Positions 1 to 8,384 of a stretch of 64,000 nt of DNA are shown one piece after another. The notes under the pieces are model-generated. The model was not told the DNA's origin and did not search any database. It was given only the letters and a program-made list of their open reading frames with translations. Source of the stretch: Methylobacterium sp. R2-1 (GTDB taxonomy: Bacteria > Pseudomonadota > Alphaproteobacteria > Rhizobiales > Beijerinckiaceae); assembly GCF_014191355.1 (NCBI RefSeq), contig NZ_JACHWM010000010.1:171246-235245 (forward strand), in the 5' to 3' direction. How positions within the stretch are numbered: position 1 is the stretch's first letter; each line of letters starts with the position of its first letter. A program made the translations under genes and the position numbers.

Positions 1-1175
1 CTCTGCAGGCCGGCATTCACCGTGGCGCGCACGGTGTAGCTCGCGTTGGTGAGCGACTCGAGCCCGGCGAAGGTGCGCGCCTCGCGGGCCACGTGATCGA
101 CGAGGTAGAAGCCGGATTCTTGGCGTGTAGCGTCCGGCGGCTTGATGCCGAGGTCGGAGGCCATCGCCGTCGTCATCTGCGCCTCGGTGATCGTGCCCTC
201 TTCCTTCATTCGGCTGAGCACGTAGGCGCGGCGCTCCCGCGCCCGCTCGGGGTACTTGTCGGGGCTGTAGTAGTTCGGGCCCTTCGGCAGGCCGGCGAGC
301 AGGGCGGCCTCGGGCAGCGTGAGCGCGCCCACCGACTTCCCGAACCAGGAGCGTGTGGCCATCTCGATGCCGTAGGCGCCGCGGCCGAGATAGATCCCGT
401 TGAGGTAGAGCCCGAGGATTTGCGGCTTGGTTTGGAGCCGTTCCAGGCGCGAGGCGACGATCATCTCACGGATCTTGCGCTCGTAGGTGACGTCGTCGCC
501 GACCGAGAGGTTCTTCACCACCTGCTGCGTGATCGTGGAGCCGCCGGCGGGCCGCCCCGGCGAGGCGAGGTTGCCGATGAAGGCGCGGATCACCCCGCGC
601 TCGTCGATACCGTGATGCTGATAGAAGCGTTTGTCCTCGGCTGCGACGAAGGCCTTTTGCACGAGGTCCGGCACCGCGCTGATCGGCACCACGAGGCGCC
701 GACCGCGGGCCTCGAAGGTCTCGGAGAACGGCTTGCCCGCCCCGTCGAGGATCACGCTGGCGCTGGGAAGCTTGATGTCGCGCAGGGCCTCGGCCGAGGG
801 CAGGTCCTTCACGGCGTTGTTGTAGAAGGCGATCACCGCCCCCGCCTCGAAGGGAGAATTGGCCGGGCTCTCGCCCTTGCAGAACTGCTTGTAGCTCGTG
901 TTCAGCTCAGTGATGTCGAGCCCGTGCAGGATCTTGGGCGCGTTGTCGCCGGCCACCGCGCTCGGATCCTCCATGGCGGTGGAGATCAACTCGTCGAGGT
1001 TGATATCCTCGATGTCGAAGGACTTGCGCATGTGGGCGCAGCCGTCGCGCAGGATCGCCACGACCTCCGGGCCGTCTTTGGCAGGGTCGAACTGGGTCCG
1101 CACTGCGTCGGGCCGCGTCGTGACCTGAGACAGGGTCAGCGCGGTCGCGAACAGCTTGATCAGGATGGCGTTCAT
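1..1175 (-). CDS. Penicillin-binding protein 1-type transglycosylase (partial, 3' end outside window)
   Basis: Bifunctional-type peptidoglycan synthase, periplasmic and anchored at the inner membrane; polymerises glycan strands from lipid II. The minus strand reads open from the ATG at 1175 to the window edge (391 codons). It carries the GT51 motifs in order: EDKRFYQHHGID around residue 200 (catalytic Glu), GGSTITQQVVKNL, ERKIREMIVASRLE and LYLNGIYLGRGAYGIE. The C-terminal transpeptidase part lies outside the window. Oddity: about 190 residues precede the GT51 domain, and the N-terminus (MNAILIKLFATALTLSQ) is only a weak membrane segment; this differs from classical PBP1A, where the transglycosylase follows the anchor closely. 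The plus-strand reading of the same DNA is a GC-rich shadow. Family assignment is firm; mrcA versus another class A PBP is not decided. Confidence 0.9.
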   Translation of the reverse strand, partial: MNAILIKLFATALTLSQVTTRPDAVRTQFDPAKDGPEVVAILRDGCAHMRKSFDIEDINLDELISTAMEDPSAVAGDNAPKILHGLDITELNTSYKQFCKGESPANSPFEAGAVIAFYNNAVKDLPSAEALRDIKLPSASVILDGAGKPFSETFEARGRRLVVPISAVPDLVQKAFVAAEDKRFYQHHGIDERGVIRAFIGNLASPGRPAGGSTITQQVVKNLSVGDDVTYERKIREMIVASRLERLQTKPQILGLYLNGIYLGRGAYGIEMATRSWFGKSVGALTLPEAALLAGLPKGPNYYSPDKYPERARERRAYVLSRMKEEGTITEAQMTTAMASDLGIKPPDATRQESGFYLVDHVAREARTFAGLESLTNASYTVRATVNAGLQ

Positions 1176-1327
1176 CGCGCGTGTGAGGACCCTGGCCGGC
1201 ACGCGACGGACAGCGTGTCGGCACCGATAGAGCCGTGCACAACGCGGCTGATTTATGGACGCGCTCGCGCGGACGCGACGGGACGGGGATGCGCCGCGGG
1301 CGGGTGCGGACGGCGGGCCCGACGACG

Positions 1328-1356
1328 AAAAGAGGCGACCGCGTCGTGCGATCGCC
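1328..1356 (-). terminator. Rho-independent terminator of the downstream flagellin gene
   Basis: On the minus strand a stem GGCGATCG/CGGTCGCC (one G-T wobble) closes a 7-nt loop and is followed by TCTTTT. It sits about 45 bp after the stop codon of the flagellin gene that ends at 1400. Confidence 0.7.
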
Positions 1357-1399
1357 CCCGAAGCCTGCCGTCGCGGCCGGCCCTCACATTCAGCCTGCC

Positions 1400-2599
1400 T
1401 CAGCGCAGGAGCTGGAGGATACCCTGCTGCGCCTGATTGGCGAGCGACAGCGCCGAGATGCCCAGCGACTGGCGGGTCGAGAGCGCCTGCGAGTTGGCTG
1501 CCTCCTCGTTGAGGTCGGCGTTGGTCAGGTTCGACGCGCCGGTATCGAGGATGTTGACGAGCCGCTTGGTGAAGTCCTGCCGGTTCTGCACGACGGAGAG
1601 GTTCGAGCCGAAGGTCGAACTCGCCGTGCGCAGGGTGTCGGAGGCGCCGGTGAGGCCGGCGAGCGTGCCCTTGATGTCGGCGTCGAGCAGGAAGTTGCCC
1701 TTGCCATCCGCGGTCGCACCGGAATTGCCGGTGATGGGATCGAGATCGAGGCCATCCGCCGTCAGATCCTGGCCCTGGACGTCGAGGTTGGCCGTGTCCC
1801 GCTCGTTGAAGGCGATGTGCAGCTTGTTCGACGGATCGCCGTTGCTGATCAGGTTCACGCCGTTGAAGCTCGAATCCTTGGCGAGCTGCGTGATCTGGAT
1901 CAGCAGGCTGTTGTACTGTTCAGCCAGCTTGTTGCGTGTCTCTACGCCAGAAGTGGTCAGATTGGAGCTGGCGCTCGCTACGTCGTTACCGGTACCGTAC
2001 TTGGCTGTCGAGGCGGTCCCCGTCCCGGCGGCGAAGCCCAATGCGGTCTGGCCGCCCGTCGTGGCGAACTCGACCGCCGAGCTCGCATTCAGCACGATCT
2101 TCTTGCCGGTCGTGTCCTTCGAGAACATCGTCGAACCGGCCTGCGTATTGAGTGCGGTGATGGCCGCATCGATCGTGGAGCTGGTGGCGATGGTCGCCGT
2201 CTTGCTCGTGCCGTTGACGTAGAAGACGACAGTGGTCGCGGCAGAGGTGTTGGCGGCGAAATCGTTGGCCGCAGTGCCGGTCGTCGTGATCTGCGTCGAC
2301 AGCGCTTGGTTGGCGGTGGATTTCGCCGAATCGATCAGCTTCTGGATCGAGGTGATGCCCTGGTTGGCCGCCTGGATCGTCTGGATGCCGTTCGAGATCG
2401 AGTCGAGCAGCGAATTGAGATCGCCCGAACGGCTGTTGAAGGACTGCGCAGTGAAGAAGTTGACCGGATTGTCGAGGGCGGACGAAACCTTCAGTCCCGT
2501 CGCCAGCCGGTTCTGGGTAGTGGCCGTCAGCGCCGAGGTGTCCTGCAGCGAGAGCAGGTTCTGACGGGTGGCGGCGGAAAGCGTGACGCTGGAAGACAT
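1400..2599 (-). CDS. fliC: Flagellin, second of a tandem pair
   Basis: Structural subunit of the flagellar filament, exported through the flagellar type III apparatus. 399 aa. The conserved N-terminal D0/D1 helix begins MSSSVTLSAATRQNLLSLQ and contains LATGLKVSSALDNPVNFF; the C-terminal D0 helix ends with QSLGISALSLANQAQQGILQ. The variable middle is rich in Thr, Ser and Ala. The ATG at 2599 is chosen because it matches the paralogue start exactly; an in-frame TTG three codons upstream is less likely. The paralogue at 2781-3980 has exactly the same length and very similar ends, so this is a tandem duplication. The gene has its own terminator downstream and 181 bp upstream, so it is probably transcribed separately. 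Confidence 0.95.
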   Translation of the reverse strand: MSSSVTLSAATRQNLLSLQDTSALTATTQNRLATGLKVSSALDNPVNFFTAQSFNSRSGDLNSLLDSISNGIQTIQAANQGITSIQKLIDSAKSTANQALSTQITTTGTAANDFAANTSAATTVVFYVNGTSKTATIATSSTIDAAITALNTQAGSTMFSKDTTGKKIVLNASSAVEFATTGGQTALGFAAGTGTASTAKYGTGNDVASASSNLTTSGVETRNKLAEQYNSLLIQITQLAKDSSFNGVNLISNGDPSNKLHIAFNERDTANLDVQGQDLTADGLDLDPITGNSGATADGKGNFLLDADIKGTLAGLTGASDTLRTASSTFGSNLSVVQNRQDFTKRLVNILDTGASNLTNADLNEEAANSQALSTRQSLGISALSLANQAQQGILQLLR

Positions 2600-2715
2600 G
2601 GGTAACAACCCCGTTCAGATCGATACTGATCCGGCATTACGGTTAATTCACCATGTCTCGGGTTTCTTTAGCGTTAACGACCCCTTCCCGACGCGAGATT
2701 TCTTGATCCCGGAAC

Positions 2716-2746
2716 GAAAAACGGTCGGAGCGTGAGCCCCGACCGT
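2716..2746 (-). terminator. Rho-independent terminator of the upstream flagellin gene
   Basis: Minus-strand stem ACGGTCGG/CCGACCGT followed by TTTTT, about 35 bp past the stop of the flagellin gene at 2781. It separates the two flagellin transcription units. Confidence 0.85.
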
Positions 2747-2780
2747 GCTTTTCCTTGGCGTTCCGCCTGCTGCCTGCAGA

Positions 2781-3980
2781 TCAGCGCAGGAGCTGGAGGA
2801 TGCTCTGCTGTGCCTGGTTGGCGAGCGAGAGTGCCGAGATGCCCAGCGACTGGCGGGTCGAGAGCGCCTGAGAGTTGGCGGCCTCCAGGTTGAGGTCGGC
2901 GTTGGTCAGGTTCGCCGCGCCGGTATCGAGCACGTTGATCAGGTTCTTCGAGAAGCTCTGCCGGTTCTGCACGACGGAGAGGTTCGAGCCGAAGGTCGAG
3001 CTTGCCGTGCGCAGGGTGTCGGAACCCGCCGTCAGGCTGGTCAGCGTTCCCTTAATGTCGTCATCGAGCAGGAAGTTGCCCTTGCCATCCGCGGTCGCAC
3101 CGGAATTGCCGGTGATCGAGTCGAGGTCGAGGCCGTCGGCCGTCAGGTCCTGGCCCTGAACGTCGAGGTTCGACGTATCCTTCTCGTTGAAGGCGATGTG
3201 CAGCTTGTTCGACGGATCGCCGTTGCTGATCAGGTTGGTGCCGTTGAAGCTCGAATCCTTGGCGAGCTGCGTGATCTGGGTCAGCAGGCTGTTGTACTGC
3301 TCGGCCAGCTTCTTGCGGGTGTCTACGCCCGCGATGGTCAGGTTAGAGCCCGAAGTCACGACATCATTGCCACTGCCGTACTTAGCGGTCGTGGCGGCGC
3401 TGGTTGAACCGGCAGCGAAGCCGAGCGCCGTCTGACCGGCCGTGGAGGCGAACTCGACCGCTGCGCTGGCGTTCAGCACGATCTTCTTGCCGGTCGTATC
3501 CTTCGAGAACATCGTCGAGCCGGCCTGCGTGTTGAGCGTGGAGATGGCCGTGTCGATCGTGTCGGTGCTGGCGATGCTCGCCGTCTTGCTCGTGCCGTTG
3601 ACGAAGAAGGTCACGCTGGTGGTGGCGGTAGGAGCAGTGAAGTCGGTGCCCGCGGTGCCGGTCGTCGTGATCTGCGTCGACAGCGCCTGATTGGCGGTGG
3701 ATTTCGCCGAGTCGATCAGCTTCTGGATCGAGGTGATGCCCTGGTTGGCAGCCTGGATCGCCTGGACGCCGTTCGAGATACCGTCGAGCAGGCCGCCCAG
3801 ATCGGTCGAGCGGTTCGACAGGTTCTGCGCGGTGAAGAAGTTGACGGGGCTATCGAGGGCGGAGGAAACCTTGAGGCCGGTGGCGAGGCGGTTCTGGGTG
3901 GTCGCCGTCAGCGACGAGGTGTCCTGCAGCGAGAGCAGGTTCTGACGGGTGGCGGACGAAAGCGTGATGCCGGAGGACAT
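2781..3980 (-). CDS. fliC: Flagellin, first of a tandem pair
   Basis: Flagellar filament subunit of 399 aa. N-terminal D0/D1 begins MSSGITLSSATRQNLLSLQ and the C-terminus ends QSLGISALSLANQAQQSILQ, as in the downstream copy; most differences lie in the central region. The ATG at 3980 is preceded by AAGGA at a good distance; an upstream in-frame start 19 codons earlier would add a non-flagellin leader and is rejected. flbT lies divergently 203 bp away. A perfect hairpin ATGGGC-TTTC-GCCCAT at 4077-4092 lies in the presumed leader and could matter because FlbT acts on flagellin mRNA. No flaF gene is seen between the flagellins and flbT. Confidence 0.95.
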   Translation of the reverse strand: MSSGITLSSATRQNLLSLQDTSSLTATTQNRLATGLKVSSALDSPVNFFTAQNLSNRSTDLGGLLDGISNGVQAIQAANQGITSIQKLIDSAKSTANQALSTQITTTGTAGTDFTAPTATTSVTFFVNGTSKTASIASTDTIDTAISTLNTQAGSTMFSKDTTGKKIVLNASAAVEFASTAGQTALGFAAGSTSAATTAKYGSGNDVVTSGSNLTIAGVDTRKKLAEQYNSLLTQITQLAKDSSFNGTNLISNGDPSNKLHIAFNEKDTSNLDVQGQDLTADGLDLDSITGNSGATADGKGNFLLDDDIKGTLTSLTAGSDTLRTASSTFGSNLSVVQNRQSFSKNLINVLDTGAANLTNADLNLEAANSQALSTRQSLGISALSLANQAQQSILQLLR

Positions 3981-4076
3981 GGGGGCGATCCTTGTGGGTC
4001 TTGATGCCGCCCTTTTGGCGACACACGGACCCTCCACCCCGCGCCTTGCCGAGACCTTAATCCGACCACCGGATTC

Positions 4077-4092
4077 ATGGGCTTTCGCCCAT
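4077..4092 (-). promoter_or_regulatory. Hairpin in the flagellin 5' leader region
   Basis: Perfect 6-bp inverted repeat ATGGGC/GCCCAT; on the minus strand the loop is GAAA, a GNRA-type tetraloop. It lies about 100 bp upstream of the first flagellin start, so it would be in the 5' untranslated RNA if transcription starts further up. In Caulobacter FlbT acts on the flagellin leader RNA; a role here is inference. Confidence 0.35.
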
Positions 4093-4183
4093 CAAACGCA
4101 AGCAGAGCGAAAAGCCCTGCGATCATGGTTAAGAGAAATTCGCGGCCTTTGCTTCGTTTTGCCCACGCAAGGATTTATTCACC

Positions 4184-4600
4184 ATGGCTCTGCGCATCGA
4201 ACTGAAGCCTCAGGAGCGGCTGATCATCAACGGCGCGTTGATCCGCAACGGCGACCGGCGATCGACCTTCGTGATCGAGAACCAGTGCAAGTTCCTGCGC
4301 GAGAGCGAAATCATCACCGAGACCGAGGCCGACACCGCCGCCAAGCGGCTCTGCGTCACGCTCCAGTTCATCTACCTCGCCGATAACCCGCCGGAGGCCG
4401 AGGATCTGTTCGTGCGCCAAGCCACGGAGATCATGAAGGCGTCGCCGAGCATGGCGACCTACATCCTCGCGATCCAGGACGAACTCTCGGCGCAGCAATA
4501 TCACCGCGCGATCAAGCGCGGGCGTGAGCTGATCGCCTACGAGCGCCAGCTCCTCGACCATCTGGAGGCGAGCCTCGATGCGGGCGCGCCGCAGGGCTGA
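4184..4600 (+). CDS. flbT: Flagellar biosynthesis regulator FlbT
   Basis: Post-transcriptional regulator of flagellin synthesis known from Caulobacter and other alphaproteobacteria; cytoplasmic. 138 aa, the usual FlbT length, and the sequence follows the family through its whole length: ELKPQERLIINGALIRNG at residues 5-22, ENQCKFLRESEIITETEAD, then a helical C-terminal half with LQFIYLADNPPEAEDLF and SAQQYHRAIKRGRELIAYERQLLDHLE. The start is the first ATG after a short AT-rich stretch. It is divergent from the two flagellin genes, its expected targets, which supports the assignment. Confidence 0.93.
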   Translation: MALRIELKPQERLIINGALIRNGDRRSTFVIENQCKFLRESEIITETEADTAAKRLCVTLQFIYLADNPPEAEDLFVRQATEIMKASPSMATYILAIQDELSAQQYHRAIKRGRELIAYERQLLDHLEASLDAGAPQG

Positions 4601-4623
4601 GCAGCGCTCTTCGCGACGGCTTT

Positions 4624-4851
4624 TCAGACGATGCCGCTCTTCTCGTAGGGCCAGGGCTTGCCGAGATGGGCGGCAACTCGGGCCGCGTCGGAGCCGACCG
4701 CCTCGACCGCCGCCTGCACCTGCTCGACCGAGACCTCGAACCGGCGTGCCCAGTAGGCACGGTCGCGCGGCGCGTCGAGCACCACCTGGGCGGGATCGCC
4801 GCTCGCTGCGTGCCCCTCGGCATGTCCCTCGTCGGACGCTTCCTGCACCAT
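4624..4851 (-). CDS. DUF3606-like small protein
   Basis: 75 aa, no known catalytic role. The C-terminal 50 residues resemble DUF3606: DRAYWARRFEVSVEQVQAAVEAVG followed by VAAHLGKPWP. The N-terminal third is acidic with His and Gly. The ATG at 4849-4851 is preferred because the longer open frame upstream is the +2 shadow of the adjacent acyltransferase. It converges with flbT (24 bp between stops) and follows the acyltransferase gene in the same direction. Function unknown. Confidence 0.75.
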   Translation of the reverse strand: MVQEASDEGHAEGHAASGDPAQVVLDAPRDRAYWARRFEVSVEQVQAAVEAVGSDAARVAAHLGKPWPYEKSGIV

Positions 4852-4949
4852 CTTCCGGTCCCTTCCGATCGCGCCCGCAACGGCAAGCGGGTCAACACGG
4901 ACAAACCGGCGAGTGGGGCGGGATGGTTCCGGAAGCCGGGCCCTTCGGT

Positions 4950-6104
4950 TCACGCCTCGCGCGGGGCCACCGGCCCGGACCGCAGGCGCGGTGGGGAGGC
5001 CGGGGCGGGCGCGATGTGGAAGGCGGCCGGGCGCCGGAACAGGAAATCCAGGCGCGTGCCGCGCACCAGCCGCTCGAAGGCGAGCGGCACCGTGACCGCG
5101 GCGGCGGTGACGACGAGGCTCGCGAGCCCCACCTCGAGGGCGAGATCGGGCTGAACCCCGTTGAACTTGACGATCAGGGTGCGGGTGAGCGCCATCGGCA
5201 GGAAGAAGCCGAGATAGATCACGATGGAGCGCTCGCCGCAGGCGCGCAGGGCGGCGGTCACCGGCCCGCCCGCGCGGGTCATCAGCGCGGCGAAGGCGAC
5301 GATGGCAAGTGCACCGACCGTGCCGAGCCCGAGGCTGACCACCGGCAGGCGCGCAAGCGTCGGCAATCCCTCGATGCCCGTGGGCGTGAACACGAACACC
5401 GCCTCCATCACCGCCCACACGGCAAGACCCGCGAGCGCCAAGCCCGCGCGCTCGCGCACCCGGTCGGCGAAGCGGAAGATCCACTCGGCGAAGAGGTAGC
5501 CGCCCAGGAAGTAAACGTAGCGCTCGCAGAACTCGTCCAGGAGTTCGGGCAGGCCGCTCGTCGGCAGGATCTGCAGCAGGGCTGCCGCGACGAGCAGCAG
5601 GGCCGGCGGCACCCGGCGGTGGAGCAGCTTCGTCATCACCGAGAACACGGCGAGCAGGTAGACGAACCACAGCGTCGAGTAGGGCACCACGAGCGCCTCG
5701 GCGAAGTGCCAGCCGAAGGCGGCGAGCTGCGCCGATAGGCCCTCCGCACCGGCGACGATCGACCCGGCCTTGAACAGCGACTGGATCACCACCCAGAGCG
5801 CGTAGAAATAAGCGAAGTGGACCACGCGCCGATCCGCGAACAGACGCCAATCGCGATCGATCACCCGTCCGAGGAAGAGCCCCGAGAGCAGGAAGAAGTC
5901 GGGGATCCGGAACGGCCTGGCGAATTCGACGACCTCGTGCAGGAAGCCTTCGCCGCCCAGGGCCTCGCCGGTGCCGAGCGTCGAATGCATCATCACGACG
6001 AGGATGATGCACAGGCCCTTGGCGACATCGACCCAAGCGAGCCGGGCGGCTTCCTCGGGAAGCGGGCGTAGGGGGCGGGTTGCCGCTTTGGACGCTGCGG
6101 TCAT
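4950..6104 (-). CDS. Acyltransferase family membrane protein (acyltransferase 3/OpgC type)
   Basis: Multi-pass inner-membrane acyltransferase, 384 aa, likely transferring acyl or succinyl groups onto an extracytoplasmic glycan or lipid; the substrate cannot be read from sequence. The family signature RLAWVDVAKGLCIILVVMMHS lies at about residues 20-40, followed by some ten hydrophobic segments, including FRIPDFFLLSGLFLG (the second conserved motif) and VPYSTLWFVYLLAVFSVMTKLL. The ATG at 6104 puts the signature near the N-terminus, as is normal; an upstream in-frame start adds 86 Arg-rich residues and is rejected. The C-terminus is Pro/Arg-rich and cytoplasmic. Confidence 0.85.
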   Translation of the reverse strand: MTAASKAATRPLRPLPEEAARLAWVDVAKGLCIILVVMMHSTLGTGEALGGEGFLHEVVEFARPFRIPDFFLLSGLFLGRVIDRDWRLFADRRVVHFAYFYALWVVIQSLFKAGSIVAGAEGLSAQLAAFGWHFAEALVVPYSTLWFVYLLAVFSVMTKLLHRRVPPALLLVAAALLQILPTSGLPELLDEFCERYVYFLGGYLFAEWIFRFADRVRERAGLALAGLAVWAVMEAVFVFTPTGIEGLPTLARLPVVSLGLGTVGALAIVAFAALMTRAGGPVTAALRACGERSIVIYLGFFLPMALTRTLIVKFNGVQPDLALEVGLASLVVTAAAVTVPLAFERLVRGTRLDFLFRRPAAFHIAPAPASPPRLRSGPVAPREA

Positions 6105-6486
6105 GGCGGGCGGGCCTCGTGCGGACGGGATCGAGCCTCGACTTTGGCACCCGAGGGTTAAGCGCCCGCGAGCGTCGCCCGGCGTTCGCGCCGCGCGGTT
6201 AACAGCTCGGCAAGACGGCCGGAACATTTCCCAATATTGGCCGTCGGCTCGCCTGAAACAGGCGGTACGCCGGGATGACGCCGCGCTCGCCTTGATCGTG
6301 CGAGACGTTGCTCTCGCCTCAAGAGCTTTCGGACGCTGCCGCGCACGAAGTCCGTTCACCATTCGGTTACGTCGGCGCTGGAACGCGCTATCGCGAGGCT
6401 CGACAAGGAATTGGCACAGGTGGCCGCGTCGGCCGTGGCCGCGAACCGCCCTCCCCTGGCCTCATCAAGCCGATCGGGTCTCGCTC
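6105..6486. other. Intergenic region, no gene supported
   Basis: 382 bp between the acyltransferase start and the HNH gene stop. It should contain the acyltransferase promoter. A plus-strand frame from about 6383 reads LERAIARLDKELAQVAASAVA, a helical, possibly coiled-coil segment, but it lacks a convincing start codon and runs on into the antisense of the HNH gene, so it is not called. Confidence 0.5.
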
Positions 6487-6795
6487 CTATCGCCGCAGAC
6501 TCCCATCGCCGCGTCGTGCCCGGGTCATGCGCGTGGGAGCGTGGAAGTCGTCGGGCTTACCGCGCACCCACTCCAGGAAGCGGGCGATCTCGGGATCGTC
6601 GCGCAGGGCTTCGACCTCGGCCAGCCTGCGGGCGATCTCGGCCTCGCTGTAGCGCGCATGGATCGCCGAGTGGCAGATCTGATGGAGCCGGACGGTCGCT
6701 CCGTGGGTGCCGCCCTTCAGCTTCGGCGTGAGGTGGTGCAGGCTCTGGCGGGCATGCGCCGGAATCGGGCGCTCGCAGAGCGGACAGACCGGCAT
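6487..6795 (-). CDS. HNH endonuclease domain protein
   Basis: Small putative HNH nuclease, 102 aa. MPVCPLCERPIP supplies the first zinc Cys pair; QSLHHLTPKLKGGTHG is the HH catalytic segment; LHQICHSAIHARYS is the CxxxxH end of the fold. The C-terminal tail (EIARFLEWVRGKPDDFHAP) is typical of stand-alone bacterial HNH proteins, which often resemble McrA domains but have no proven restriction role. The ATG at 6795 is the first one close to the domain; upstream in-frame sequence is Arg-rich and unlikely to be coding, though a GTG start some codons earlier cannot be excluded. No neighbouring methylase or phage gene is present. Confidence 0.8.
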   Translation of the reverse strand: MPVCPLCERPIPAHARQSLHHLTPKLKGGTHGATVRLHQICHSAIHARYSEAEIARRLAEVEALRDDPEIARFLEWVRGKPDDFHAPTRMTRARRGDGSLRR

Positions 6796-7109
6796 GCCCG
6801 CCGGCTTCGGTCCGTGCGTCTCCGGATCCGCGTCGCGCCAACGACGGGAGCGCCGCCCCACCACCCCGTCTCTCCGTTCAACGCTCCGGCTTCTCCGGGC
6901 GCCAAAGAAACGGCCGGAGTGACTGCGCGGCTCCCGCCTTTGCCCTGCGTCACGTGCGCCTCCGACGCTCCACCGGCTCGAAGCCCCAAGGATCACACCG
7001 CGTCCTGCCCCAGAGGTCCTGCCGCGCCTGCGCCTTGTTGCGGCGAAGGGGGCAGGTTACCCCTGAGGGCACGGTGCACCACAGGCCAGCGGCACCAGGG
7101 GCGAGCGGC
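6796..7109. other. Intergenic region between HNH gene and DUF442 gene
   Basis: 314 bp between two divergent genes, so both promoters should lie here. I see no further gene, tRNA or clear terminator. A short stem-like stretch lies around 7040-7075 but has no T-run. Confidence 0.5.
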
Positions 7110-7538
7110 ATGAAGCGGACGACCATCGACTCCAAGCTCACCGTCGCGCATCAGCCGAGCCTCGCGGAGATCGAGGCGCTGGGGGCTGAGGGTGTGAGCC
7201 TCCTCATCAACAACCGCCCCGATGGCGAGGAGCCGGGCCAACCCGGCGCGGCGGCCGAGCGCGCGGCAGCGGAGGCGGCGGGCCTGCGCTACCTCGACCT
7301 GCCGGTGACGGGCCCCACCCTCAGCCGCGAGGCGGTGGAGCGCTTCCACGCGGCGGTCGAGGCGGCGCCGGGCCCGGTCGTCGCCCATTGCCGCAGCGGC
7401 ACGCGCTCGCTGACGCTCTGGGCAATCGGCGAAGTGCTCGCCGGACGCCTCCGGCGCGACGAGGTGGCGGCCTACGGCGCCCGCCACGGCTACGACCTCA
7501 CCGGCGCCGAGCGCTGGCTCGATGCGAATGCGGGCTGA
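7110..7538 (+). CDS. TIGR01244/DUF442-type sulfurtransferase or phosphatase
   Basis: 142 aa, cytoplasmic. The fold belongs to the tyrosine-phosphatase/rhodanese-like DUF442 group (as in the N-terminal part of beta-lactamase-hydrolase-like proteins). The active loop AHCRSGTRS lies near residue 98; the Cys-to-Arg spacing (C-x4-R) is the rhodanese loop length, not the C-x5-R of phosphatases, so sulfur transfer is the better guess. VSLLINNRPDGEEPGQPG near residue 30 is the conserved family motif. The ATG at 7110 gives the usual N-terminus, with the motif about 30 residues in. The gene converges with map, 12 bp between stops. Confidence 0.85.
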   Translation: MKRTTIDSKLTVAHQPSLAEIEALGAEGVSLLINNRPDGEEPGQPGAAAERAAAEAAGLRYLDLPVTGPTLSREAVERFHAAVEAAPGPVVAHCRSGTRSLTLWAIGEVLAGRLRRDEVAAYGARHGYDLTGAERWLDANAG

Positions 7539-7550
7539 GCGGAACGGCCG

Positions 7551-8303
7551 CTACTGCCCCGGCACGGTGAGGATCAGCGGCCCGTTGCGGGTGGCGACGA
7601 CGGTGTGCTCGTATTGCACCGTGAGGGCGTTCGGCCGGCTGTAGAGCGTCCAGGGATCGTCGCCGTCCTCGGCGAAGTCGGCGCCCAGCGACAGGAACGG
7701 CTCGACCGTCAGCACCATGCCGTCCTGCATGATCCGGCGCTCGGACGGATCGGGCCAAGTCGCGATCTCGGTCGGCTCCTCGTGCAGCGACAGGCCGACC
7801 CCGTGGCTCGCGAGGTTGCGCACCAGCGTGTAGCCGTTCTTTTGGGCGAAGGTGCCCACCGCCCGGCCGATGCCCGAGAGAGGCTTGCCGGCGCCGACCT
7901 GACGCAGGCCCGTCCACATCGCCCGGCGCCCATCCTTGCACAGCCGCTCGACCGCGCGCGTCACCGGCGGCACGGCGAAGGAGGCGCCCGTATCGGAGAA
8001 GTAGCCGTCCTTCTCGGCCGACACGTCGATATTGACCAAGTCGCCCGGTTCGATCCGGCGCTCGCCCGGGATGCCGTGGGCGATCTCCTCGTTGATGCTG
8101 ATGCAGGTCGCGCCGGGGAAGGCGTAGACCGTCTCCGGCGCCGAGCGCGCGCCGGCCGCCTCCAGGAAGGCCCGTCCGACGCGATCGAGCTCGCGCGTGG
8201 TCATGCCGGGCTCGATCGCCCTCCCCATGACCGCCAGCGTGTCGGCCACGATGCGCCCGATCCGCTTCAGGCCAGCCAACTCGTCGTCGTTCGACACCGT
8301 CAT
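7551..8303 (-). CDS. map: Type I methionine aminopeptidase
   Basis: Removes the N-terminal Met from new proteins; cytoplasmic dimetal enzyme, 250 aa. Metal ligands are visible in the usual order: DLVNIDVSAEKDGYFSDTGASF (two Asp), SHGVGLSLHEEP (His), GMVLTVEPFLSLG (Glu) and VQYEHTVVAT (Glu). FPGATCISINEEIAHGIPG is the substrate His loop. The ATG at 8303 is chosen over an upstream start because it gives the standard length and no Arg-rich extension. The family is certain; whether this is the only or an extra map copy cannot be told from the window. Confidence 0.93.
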   Translation of the reverse strand: MTVSNDDELAGLKRIGRIVADTLAVMGRAIEPGMTTRELDRVGRAFLEAAGARSAPETVYAFPGATCISINEEIAHGIPGERRIEPGDLVNIDVSAEKDGYFSDTGASFAVPPVTRAVERLCKDGRRAMWTGLRQVGAGKPLSGIGRAVGTFAQKNGYTLVRNLASHGVGLSLHEEPTEIATWPDPSERRIMQDGMVLTVEPFLSLGADFAEDGDDPWTLYSRPNALTVQYEHTVVATRNGPLILTVPGQ

Positions 8304-8384
8304 GTCGCGTCCCCTCGCACGGCCGGAGCGGCTCTGGCCGGGCGCTTGTGCCATCTTTGCCGAGCTTGGCGAAACCGCGGCGCG

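Noticed and set aside
93..1436. Long plus-strand open frame opposite the penicillin-binding protein
   Set aside because: Arg/Gly/His-rich shadow product; the minus strand carries clear GT51 motifs.
1235..2605. Long plus-strand open frame opposite a flagellin gene
   Set aside because: Antisense shadow produced by high GC; the minus strand encodes an intact flagellin.
6383..6731. Plus-strand frame with a coiled-coil-like N-terminus (LERAIARLDKELAQ)
   Set aside because: No start codon of any usual type before it, and most of the frame is antisense to the HNH gene.
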